The translations under genes and the position numbers were made by a program. A DNA stretch of 9,584 nt, taken from Chitinivibrionales bacterium (GTDB taxonomy: Bacteria > Fibrobacterota > Chitinivibrionia > Chitinivibrionales > WJKA01). The stretch covers positions 1 through 9,584 of the forward strand of contig WJKA01000588.1 of assembly GCA_014729375.1 (NCBI GenBank). The letters run 5' to 3'. The notes beneath the pieces are model-generated. The model searched no databases and had not been told where the DNA came from. It was given only the letters and a program-made list of their open reading frames with translations. This document shows, piece by piece, positions 1 through 5,586 of this stretch. Position 1 is the first letter of the stretch; the number at the start of each line of letters is the position of its first letter.

Positions 1-1079
1 ATACCGAGGTGCTGGGTCATTTCAATACCGGTCATACTGTTAACAAGATAGATAGAGAGAAAATAAAGAAACATGACAATCCCGCCGAGAATAAAATCTC
101 TCATCGGCAAATCGAAGCGCTGGATCGTGCACGAGGCGTAAAATGCCGCAGTTGCCGCAACCGCGATAAACACATTGAAATTCGAGAGAATGTCAATAAT
201 TCGCTTGATTCTGTCCCGCGCGCTTTTTTTCTTTCTTCGGGACATGAACTCAAGGTAGTCTGCGACACGTTTGATCATCCATTGCGGGGTTGATGCACCG
301 GCGGTTATTCCCACTGTTTCGGACTGCTCAAGCTCATCGATATTAATCTCCTTTTCCGATTCGACATGCTGGGTGGGAGTGTTGCATTCACGGCTGATAC
401 ACGCCAGACGCCTGGTATTAGCGCTGTTTTTTCCCCCGACAACTATCATGGCATCGACCCTGGAGGCAATATCGCGGGTTTCGTTCTGGCGGTGATTGGT
501 AGCCGCACATATTGTTTTTTTTATGACAACTTGTGAGCCGGCAAAGCGAGTTTTGAGCGTATCGGCAATGCGGTCGAACAGCTCTTTATCGAATGTTGTC
601 TGTGAAACAAGGCATATTTTACCGGCGTGTGGAATGCCGGCAATATCTTCAACCGATTGAATACGTATTCCGGCATCACCGGCATAGCCCATCAGGCCGA
701 CAACCTCAGCATGCCCGCGGTCGCCCGCTATAACAATCATATATCCGAGGTTTCTGTACTTGGTAATTACCTTATGGACTGTTTTGACTTTCGGGCAGGT
801 GCCGTCAATAATAGCGTGCCCGCGTTTTTCCAGAGCGGTTTGTGAATCGGGTGGAATTCCATGTGCCCGTATAATGATTGGAGATTTTTGTGATGAGGAG
901 CCGGTGTCGAATTCACGCACGCCGCGCGAGTCGAGCATGTCCAGCGTTTGCGTATTGTGGATAAGCGGTCCAAACGTGTAAACAGTACCGTCTTCTTTCA
1001 TGCTGTGGTCGATAGCAAGATCAACCGCACGTTTAACTCCCATGCAGAAACCGGCTGTTTGAGCGATTATGACTTTCAT
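1..1079 (-). CDS. ispH: 4-hydroxy-3-methylbut-2-enyl diphosphate reductase (IspH/LytB) with C-terminal membrane extension, partial at the left edge
   Basis: The last enzyme of the MEP isoprenoid pathway: it reduces HMBPP to IPP and DMAPP with a [4Fe-4S] cluster. From the ATG at 1079-1077, 359 codons are visible with no stop before the window edge. The core is complete: GFCMGV with C12, GPLIHN with H41, RAHG with H73, DGTCP with C95, GHAEV with H123 and E125, QTT with T162, CAAT..RQ with C191, NSANT with S219 and N221, and GAST with S263. C12, C95 and C191 are the expected cluster ligands. The core ends near residue 279. A lysine/arginine-rich linker (281-293) and two hydrophobic segments (about 301-318 and 329-346) follow in the same frame, so the product is longer than the usual 280-320 residues and membrane-attached. 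The segment ending IYLVN resembles the first part of a UbiA-type prenyltransferase, but the Asp-rich motif is not evident, so that assignment is tentative. The start has no clear Shine-Dalgarno sequence but fits the family N-terminus exactly. Confidence 0.95.
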   Translation of the reverse strand, partial: MKVIIAQTAGFCMGVKRAVDLAIDHSMKEDGTVYTFGPLIHNTQTLDMLDSRGVREFDTGSSSQKSPIIIRAHGIPPDSQTALEKRGHAIIDGTCPKVKTVHKVITKYRNLGYMIVIAGDRGHAEVVGLMGYAGDAGIRIQSVEDIAGIPHAGKICLVSQTTFDKELFDRIADTLKTRFAGSQVVIKKTICAATNHRQNETRDIASRVDAMIVVGGKNSANTRRLACISRECNTPTQHVESEKEINIDELEQSETVGITAGASTPQWMIKRVADYLEFMSRRKKKSARDRIKRIIDILSNFNVFIAVAATAAFYASCTIQRFDLPMRDFILGGIVMFLYFLSIYLVNSMTGIEMTQHLG

Positions 1080-1091
1080 GCGGAAATGGAG

Positions 1092-1132
1092 CTACTGAAA
1101 AAAATTCAGTAAAAACGGAGAAACGTCAGTAG
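1092..1132 (-). repeat. Competing inverted repeats in the ispH leader
   Basis: On the plus strand CTACTGA (1092-1098) is the exact inverse complement of TCAGTAG (1126-1132). It can also pair with the nearer TTCAGT (1105-1110), because ACTGAA (1094-1099), five A's and TTCAGT form a perfect 6-bp hairpin. The two pairings share one arm and exclude each other. The shared arm lies 12 bases upstream of the ispH start codon, so folding could affect translation start. The inner hairpin with its A/T run could also act as a weak terminator. The function is not known. Confidence 0.4.
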
Positions 1133-1143
1133 TTACAAATGAT

Positions 1144-1172
1144 AATATAAACTGTTTCATACAGCACAGCAA
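1144..1172 (-). promoter_or_regulatory. Putative sigma70-type promoter for ispH
   Basis: Read on the minus strand, TTGCTG (1172-1167) and TATATT (1149-1144) are separated by 17 bases, close to the sigma70 consensus. Transcription would begin near 1137 and leave a leader of about 58 bases before the ispH ATG at 1079. This is a pattern match only, in AT-rich DNA where chance matches are common. Confidence 0.45.
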
Positions 1173-1251
1173 AAAAAATGATACAGGGAAACTGGGTGAC
1201 GGCAGTGTATGCCAGTCCCCCGGAGCTCTGTAAAAGCGGATTTATTTTGGC

Positions 1252-2184
1252 ATGAACAGGGGCATAATTCATTTTTTATCCATGGAGACCGCGATTGTAT
1301 CGGTAAACGGTGTTTCAAAAAGCTTTGGACAAAAGAAAGTCCTAGACTCGATTGACTGGACGCTTGATGCGGGTACGGTGTACGGTCTTGTCGGGTTGAA
1401 CGGTGCGGGGAAAACCACACTGATCAGGCTGCTGCTGGGCCTCCTGAAGCCTGATACAGGATCGATTGACGTTCTCGGCAGCAATCCCTGGCGCCACGAG
1501 CCGTCGTATTACACGGCAGTCGGTGCGGTGCTTGAGCATGACGGGTTCCGGGGGAATTGTACGTTCGATGAAAATATCCGTTTTTTCGCTCAGGCGCGGG
1601 GGCTTTCCCCAAAAGACCTGAGCGCGTATCTTGATGAAGTATGGGAAACAGCTCATTTCAGAGATGGTACAAAAAAAGTAAAGCATTTTTCCCGCGGTGA
1701 ACGCATGCAGTGCGCTCTGTGTCGCGCGTTTCTCGGATGGCCGAAGGTGTGTTTTCTCGATGAACCCACGGTCGCGCTGGATATGGATGCCTTTGATCAC
1801 TTTTGCAGCTTGGTAACCGGCGCGAAACAGCGCGGAGCAACAATCCTTATCAGCTCGCATCATATTGAAGCCGTTGAGGTGCTGTGCGACCGGATTGCCG
1901 TGCTGAAAGACTCGAAACTGACCGATATATCAGAGCCCGTGAAAAAGGCACACCAGTGGATTTTGCGGACCGACGGGAACCCGGAATACGGAGAAACAAT
2001 ACATCGCATAACCGGCACAAAACCATCATACAGAAACGGTCGGTGGCATTTTATACCGGCAAATCCGGACAGGGAAATACCAGCACTGGTTTGCCGGCTT
2101 GTTGCACAGGGGTGTTCCGTACATGAAATTAAGTGTCTGGATACTGCATTCAGAGAGTCGGTCAAAAAAGCATTTGAGGGATAA
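1252..2184 (+). CDS. ABC transporter ATP-binding protein (ABC-2/BcrA-type exporter)
   Basis: This is the ATPase of a two-gene exporter and hydrolyses ATP at the cytoplasmic face to drive the permease encoded directly after it. Visible motifs are Walker A GLNGAGKTT (48-56), a Q-loop position occupied by glutamate in VLEHDGF (E95), a degenerate signature FSRGE (146-150) in place of LSGGQ, Walker B VCFLDEP (166-172) with catalytic E171, D-loop VALD, and H-loop SSHH with H203. A C-terminal part of about 90 residues follows the ATPase core. Glutamate at the Q-loop is familiar from BcrA-like exporters of antimicrobial peptides. The substrate is unknown. The family N-terminus (IVSVNGVSKSFG) suggests translation from the second ATG at 1282, which removes ten residues. 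Neither ATG has a convincing ribosome-binding site. The gene diverges from ispH. Confidence 0.9.
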   Translation: MNRGIIHFLSMETAIVSVNGVSKSFGQKKVLDSIDWTLDAGTVYGLVGLNGAGKTTLIRLLLGLLKPDTGSIDVLGSNPWRHEPSYYTAVGAVLEHDGFRGNCTFDENIRFFAQARGLSPKDLSAYLDEVWETAHFRDGTKKVKHFSRGERMQCALCRAFLGWPKVCFLDEPTVALDMDAFDHFCSLVTGAKQRGATILISSHHIEAVEVLCDRIAVLKDSKLTDISEPVKKAHQWILRTDGNPEYGETIHRITGTKPSYRNGRWHFIPANPDREIPALVCRLVAQGCSVHEIKCLDTAFRESVKKAFEG

Positions 2185-2831
2185 TGAAACACTGCTTTCT
2201 TATAATTAAGAACGAATGGAACAATTTCAAGGGGAACGATCCCGGGCTGTTTGCCGTGTATGGCATAATAATCGCCATTTACAGTATTCTTTTTGCTTCG
2301 AACATGATCAGTAATAACAATCAGCAGAATATTGTATGGTGGATATTTTTTTCGGTAGTGGCAACAGGCTCTTTTTCAGGATCGGTGCTTATTGTGGAGC
2401 GGCTGAAAGGTTCGTTCGAAATTCTTCTTACCTGCGGCATATCGCGTAACACAATTCTGCTTGGCAAAGTATTGTATATGGTCCTTATGTCGATTGCCAT
2501 GGGGCTGTTTCCTTTTGTGCTGTCGCGTTTGTGGGTTACCTTTATGTCGGCTTATACGACACCGGTCGACTGGACAGGTCCTGTTCTGTATGTCGGGGCA
2601 TCATTTACAAGTGCGTCGTGCGCATCATGGCTTGGTATATGCCTTGCCAATCCCCGCCTCGTGCATTTTGTGAACCTGCTTCTTCTTTCAGTTGTCGTTG
2701 CAGTACATTACTTTTTCAACCTCGGCCTCGTATCACTGTTTTTTTTCTTGTGCGCTCCCGGGGTGCTGTTTCTTTTCCTGGGCATGCGGGCTTTTGCAAG
2801 TGAACGGGTAATCCAGCCCGTAAGCCTGTGA
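2184..2831 (+). CDS. ABC-2 type transporter permease
   Basis: A 215-residue integral membrane protein with about six hydrophobic helices (roughly 21-39, 51-71, 91-118, 133-155, 159-178 and 181-201). After the second helix comes ERLKGSFEILLTCGISR (72-88), which matches the ABC-2 permease pattern 'ER..G..E.LL..PISR', the loop that couples to the ATPase. The ATG at 2184 overlaps the TAA of the ATPase gene by one base. It is preceded by GAGGG (2176-2180), a good ribosome-binding site, so the two are translationally coupled and form one exporter. At 215 residues it is slightly shorter than common ABC-2 permeases (about 240-260). The exported substrate cannot be told. It ends 21 bases from the convergent Gx-transporter gene, and I see no clear terminator between them. 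Confidence 0.85.
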   Translation: MKHCFLIIKNEWNNFKGNDPGLFAVYGIIIAIYSILFASNMISNNNQQNIVWWIFFSVVATGSFSGSVLIVERLKGSFEILLTCGISRNTILLGKVLYMVLMSIAMGLFPFVLSRLWVTFMSAYTTPVDWTGPVLYVGASFTSASCASWLGICLANPRLVHFVNLLLLSVVVAVHYFFNLGLVSLFFFLCAPGVLFLFLGMRAFASERVIQPVSL

Positions 2832-2852
2832 TCTATCATGCATACATGCAAT

Positions 2853-4016
2853 TCACTCCTCTTTTACAGCAACCTCCTGCAAATGGTCAACAACGAGAAG
2901 CATTGTTTTTTCGTACAGTGATTCGAAGAACGACCCGACTGCAGCACTCCGTTTTGCCGAAAAATGCCGGGCGAGCGCGGCAATCTCTTTTCTGACGAGA
3001 CCGGGTATTGACGGAAAAATCTCGACAGCAAGCAAGCCTGCATCAAGCGAATATCCATAGTCTTTAAACAGCTTTTTGAGTGCGGCAAAAAAAACGAGAT
3101 GAAAACGGAAACGGGTGAGTACGTGAGTCACCTGAAGCCAGGTCCAGATCCGCAGCCATTGTACCAGTGTCATGCGTGCACCCTCCCGGGTGATACCGGG
3201 TATCGATTCGATGCGAGTCCCTAATGTAAAGAAGAGGTGGAGTGCGCCGATACAAACAAACAGCATCCAGAACTTTGTTATTGGCGAAAGAAATGTTCGC
3301 AGTGAGCCGCGCACCAAGACTTGCACGAAAAGAGTGGTGCTTGCGGCTGCGATGCCCAGGATTGCAAGTGAGTCGATGAATAAAATTGCAATGCACAGCG
3401 CGGCAATTCCGGCGGTCGCAATAAGGTGATACGGCAATAATTCATGAAAATCATGCTTCAGGGGAAAAACAGCGCGGCCTTTTTGTGGACGTGTCTTTTC
3501 TGAAAGAGTAAGCATAAATCCTGCGATAAGGCCGGTGATTGTTCCAAACCCAATTGCCGCAATTGCCATCAGTGGGACCTGGTAAAAAAGGTATGGATTG
3601 TTCGCCATGAGGAAATAAACCATGACAAGCTGTCCTGCATTATGAAAAAGGGCGCCTGTTATGCTGATTCCGATAATGCCGGCAACCTGTCGTTTTCCCA
3701 GAATATGCCAGGCCGCGCCCATTGCCGCGACAGCAAAAATACTGCCGCCCAGACCCAGCGACAGTGTAAGAAATGAAAAACCGAAATAAAATCCGACTGT
3801 CCAGATCCTCAAAAGTGAAAAAAGAAAAGCCTCACCAGTTCCGTATTTCACAATCCATACAAGCGTAATGCAGTTGGCAAGTCCGGGTTTCAGCCAGGGA
3901 AAGAGCGGAATCCGGGGGATAAAGAATTCCAAAAAATTCAGGCTTATCGCCACCAGCAGCAGCGAGGTACGCTCAACGGTACATGCGCTTTGATTTTTCT
4001 TATCGTGCGATTGCAT
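2853..4016 (-). CDS. Gx transporter family protein (heptaprenyl diphosphate synthase component I-like) fused to an EcfT-like domain
   Basis: A multi-pass membrane protein of 387 residues from the chosen start. The N-terminal half (about 16-172) carries the Gx/Hpre_diP_synt_I hallmarks: SLNFLEFFIP (25-34), KPGLAN (43-48), R70, LGGS (89-92) and GALFHNAGQL (121-130). The family was once named a heptaprenyl diphosphate synthase subunit and is now generally viewed as an ECF S-component-like transporter. Ordinary members stop at about 170 residues. Here a second half (about 193-387) continues with more helices and a pattern like EcfT/CbiQ: SPITKFWMLF (244-253), ITREGARMTL..WLRIW (275-291), a soluble helical part with LLAVEIFPSIPGL (328-340), but no clear Ala-Arg-Gly coupling motif. 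The start at 4016 is preferred over 4061 because AAGG lies about six bases upstream and the overlap with the NusG-II gene shrinks from 62 to 17 bases. The substrate is unknown. Its position downstream of the NusG-II gene is the usual family arrangement. Confidence 0.85.
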   Translation of the reverse strand: MQSHDKKNQSACTVERTSLLLVAISLNFLEFFIPRIPLFPWLKPGLANCITLVWIVKYGTGEAFLFSLLRIWTVGFYFGFSFLTLSLGLGGSIFAVAAMGAAWHILGKRQVAGIIGISITGALFHNAGQLVMVYFLMANNPYLFYQVPLMAIAAIGFGTITGLIAGFMLTLSEKTRPQKGRAVFPLKHDFHELLPYHLIATAGIAALCIAILFIDSLAILGIAAASTTLFVQVLVRGSLRTFLSPITKFWMLFVCIGALHLFFTLGTRIESIPGITREGARMTLVQWLRIWTWLQVTHVLTRFRFHLVFFAALKKLFKDYGYSLDAGLLAVEIFPSIPGLVRKEIAALARHFSAKRSAAVGSFFESLYEKTMLLVVDHLQEVAVKEE

Positions 4017-4374
4017 CAGGCGCCTTTTTTTCTGATGATGATTCAATTTGTACAAGCACATGATTCGGCGCGCATACTATTTGCCGGCCGGCACGGCTGA
4101 TGGGGGTGGTGGCAACACAAATCTGCCTTCTGCAGGTGGAACGCACAACAGAGACGGTTTTGTTCCGGATACGGATTGTTACGGGGCCGATTATGCCCTC
4201 AACCGTGAATTTGGCGTCCTGTGACAGTGGATACCGGGCAATAATATGGCTATCGCGGTATACCACTACCATTGAGGGAGCGTGAGCCTGAAACAGCGGA
4301 AGAAATATCGCACTGATCAGCAGGAGAAGGGCGATTATGATTATGTCAAACGGACCGAAAATGCGATATTTCAT
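4000..4374 (-). CDS. NusG domain II-containing membrane-anchored protein
   Basis: A 124-residue protein with one N-terminal membrane segment (about 10-29) and an extracytoplasmic beta-rich domain (35-112). The domain matches the NusG_II family: VVVYRDSHIIARYPL at 36-50, then IIGPVTIRIRNKTV, then a cysteine-bearing stretch STCRRQICV with C81 and C86, ISRAGRQIVCAPNHVLVQI with C101. These cysteines and the 'GQxIVCxPN' signature are typical. The family is not transcription factor NusG; it is a stand-alone domain regularly encoded beside Gx transporters, often near Rnf or ApbE genes. Its 3' end overlaps the Gx gene by 17 bases, so the pair is probably co-translated. GGGA about six bases before the ATG is a fair ribosome-binding site. 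A TATAAC hexamer at 4400-4395 (minus strand) could be the -10 box, but no good -35 accompanies it. Biochemical role unknown. Confidence 0.88.
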   Translation of the reverse strand: MKYRIFGPFDIIIIALLLLISAIFLPLFQAHAPSMVVVYRDSHIIARYPLSQDAKFTVEGIIGPVTIRIRNKTVSVVRSTCRRQICVATTPISRAGRQIVCAPNHVLVQIESSSEKKAPDAIAR

Positions 4375-4420
4375 TTGTTCCCGGTAAAACTCTGGTTATA
4401 GCTGTTCAACTATTCTGGTC

Positions 4421-4449
4421 TTGCATGTGCATTTCTTTGATAGTATACT
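4421..4449 (+). promoter_or_regulatory. Putative sigma70-type promoter for the small membrane-protein gene
   Basis: TTGCAT (4421-4426) and TATACT (4444-4449) lie 17 bases apart, each with one or two mismatches to consensus. Transcription would begin near 4456, just upstream of an AAGGG ribosome-binding site at 4459-4463. The spacing of promoter, ribosome-binding site and start codon is orderly, which supports the small gene downstream. The leader would be very short. Confidence 0.5.
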
Positions 4450-4471
4450 TTCTGTTTGAAGGGAAATGGAA

Positions 4472-4645
4472 ATGGCACAAGGGGAAATTATCATATCCAG
4501 TGCAAAAAAACGGCCAAAGCCATCAGCACAGCGGCGTGGCAAACAACAAAAGCCGTTGTTTTCTCCTGTTCAGCTCTGGCTTGATTTTCTTGTTCTTGCC
4601 TGCATTGGGGTGATACTGGCAAAGCAGTACCTGCGTTTGTTCTGA
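4472..4645 (+). CDS. Small single-pass membrane protein, unknown function (57 aa)
   Basis: A short reading frame between two leftward genes. The first 33 or so residues are polar and basic (KKRPKP, QRRGKQQK). One hydrophobic segment follows (about 35-50, around LWLDFLVLACIGVILA) and then a basic C-terminus KQYLRLF. The positive-inside rule does not settle its orientation because both flanks are basic. AAGGG at 4459-4463 stands eight bases before the ATG at 4472, which is ideal. An in-frame ATG at 4466 would add two residues but has poor spacing. A promoter-like sequence stands directly upstream. The gene ends 17 bases from the convergent gene on the other strand. A longer overlapping frame from 4425 to 4613 reads as a patchwork without a ribosome-binding site and is less likely. 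No family is recognised. Confidence 0.5.
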   Translation: MAQGEIIISSAKKRPKPSAQRRGKQQKPLFSPVQLWLDFLVLACIGVILAKQYLRLF

Positions 4646-4662
4646 ACCCGGAAATGTACCGG

Positions 4663-5532
4663 TTATTTGCGCGGACCCCGGGCGATCACTGTCACGGCAT
4701 TATAAAGGTACAGCTTTGTTGCAAGGTAAATGCATGCAGTATACGGCCCGGTGCCCCATTCCCGGTATTGCTCGGGCCGGTCTTCTTTGATATCGAACAA
4801 TCCCACCCGATGAATATGGTCCGGCTGTCCGATCTTGTGGGAAAGCATCGTTTCCATGAAATGGGCATCCCGCCTGACTGCCGTGTCGAGTGAATCAGCA
4901 GGATAGTGCATGCTTTCAATTTCGAGCCGGACATATCTGCCGTTTTTATCAAAGCAGAATGTTGTTGGAAATGATTTGCTCTCCCAGGCAAAATCATTTA
5001 CAAGAATGCAGTCGGGTGCCTCAACAATGCTATAGTCGTATTTCCGTGCAAAAATGTATACAAAAGTTTTTTTATCAACGCCAAAAGGTATTCCAATGAG
5101 GTCGAATGGTGATGAAGGATTTTTTTGCAGGTCTCTGACGACTGCCAGTGATTCGGCAATCTCCTTTTCGCGGCGGAGGCTGTCCCGGATTACGGCTTCT
5201 TCTGCTTTTCGTTTGTGCTCTTCGCGCTTTCTCAACCAGTGATATACGGTGCAGGGAATGACCGTTTGGGAGGTGTCGCCGGTTGAATCGCGGTAGTGCC
5301 TGAGAATCGATCCGTATTCAACCGACTCGATCCAGGTGTTCATCTGTTTTTTCCACATAAGGATAATTTCGAGATTAACATCACGGTTATCGCCGGTGCA
5401 TAATGAATATTCGGAACGATACTGCTCCTCGATTTCAGTGACAAACTGCTCTTCCTCTGATCTGTCGACAGCACGGAGTGCACATGTTACAATAAGCAGG
5501 TACAGGAAGAAACGGAGAGGGGGAGCATGCAT
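4663..5532 (-). CDS. Secreted protein of unknown function (289 aa)
   Basis: I do not recognise a family. The N-terminus (LRFFLYLLIVTCALRA, 6-21) is a Sec signal peptide with likely cleavage after A21, so the protein is periplasmic or surface-exposed. A region rich in glutamate, aspartate and tyrosine (24-60) is followed by a highly charged helix (about 99-136, REEHKRKAEEAV..RREKEIAES), a probable coiled coil. A folded C-terminal domain follows (about 143-286), starting FDLIGIPFGVDKKTF and containing FAWESKSFPTTFCFDKNGRYVRLEIES and ACIYLATKLYLYNAVTVIAR. It looks mixed alpha/beta. The ATG at 5532 is preceded by AAAGGG about six bases away, a good ribosome-binding site. It is the last gene of the leftward operon, 54 bases after the 605-residue protein gene, so a role linked to the MoxR module is possible but only inferred. 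Confidence 0.8.
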   Translation of the reverse strand: MHAPPLRFFLYLLIVTCALRAVDRSEEEQFVTEIEEQYRSEYSLCTGDNRDVNLEIILMWKKQMNTWIESVEYGSILRHYRDSTGDTSQTVIPCTVYHWLRKREEHKRKAEEAVIRDSLRREKEIAESLAVVRDLQKNPSSPFDLIGIPFGVDKKTFVYIFARKYDYSIVEAPDCILVNDFAWESKSFPTTFCFDKNGRYVRLEIESMHYPADSLDTAVRRDAHFMETMLSHKIGQPDHIHRVGLFDIKEDRPEQYREWGTGPYTACIYLATKLYLYNAVTVIARGPRK

Positions 5533-5586
5533 ACGGGGCCCTTTCGATTATCGTTTCCGCTGCGGCAACAGTATGTGCGGTTTGAA

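Noticed and set aside
1191..1216. Small inverted repeats ACTGG/CCAGT and GGCA/TGCC before the ABC ATPase gene as an operator
   Set aside because: The stems are 4 or 5 bp and compete with each other; without conservation data they cannot be told from chance.
1342..1863. A 173-codon frame on the minus strand inside the ABC ATPase gene
   Set aside because: It lies wholly antisense to a gene with clear ABC motifs and its translation is a low-complexity mix of Arg, Pro, Ser and Cys with no family resemblance.
2837..2850. Inverted repeat TGCAT-AC-ATGCA between the convergent permease and Gx genes
   Set aside because: A 2-base loop is too short for an RNA hairpin and no T-run follows; it is likely chance in a 21-base gap.
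4425..4613. A 62-codon plus-strand frame overlapping the small membrane-protein gene
   Set aside because: It has no ribosome-binding site, begins within the putative promoter, and is less coherent than the frame at 4472-4645.
4645..4664. Hairpin AACC(C)GG / CCGGTT spanning the stop codons of the two convergent genes, as a bidirectional terminator
   Set aside because: The stem is short and bulged and there is no run of T on either side, so an intrinsic terminator is not supported.
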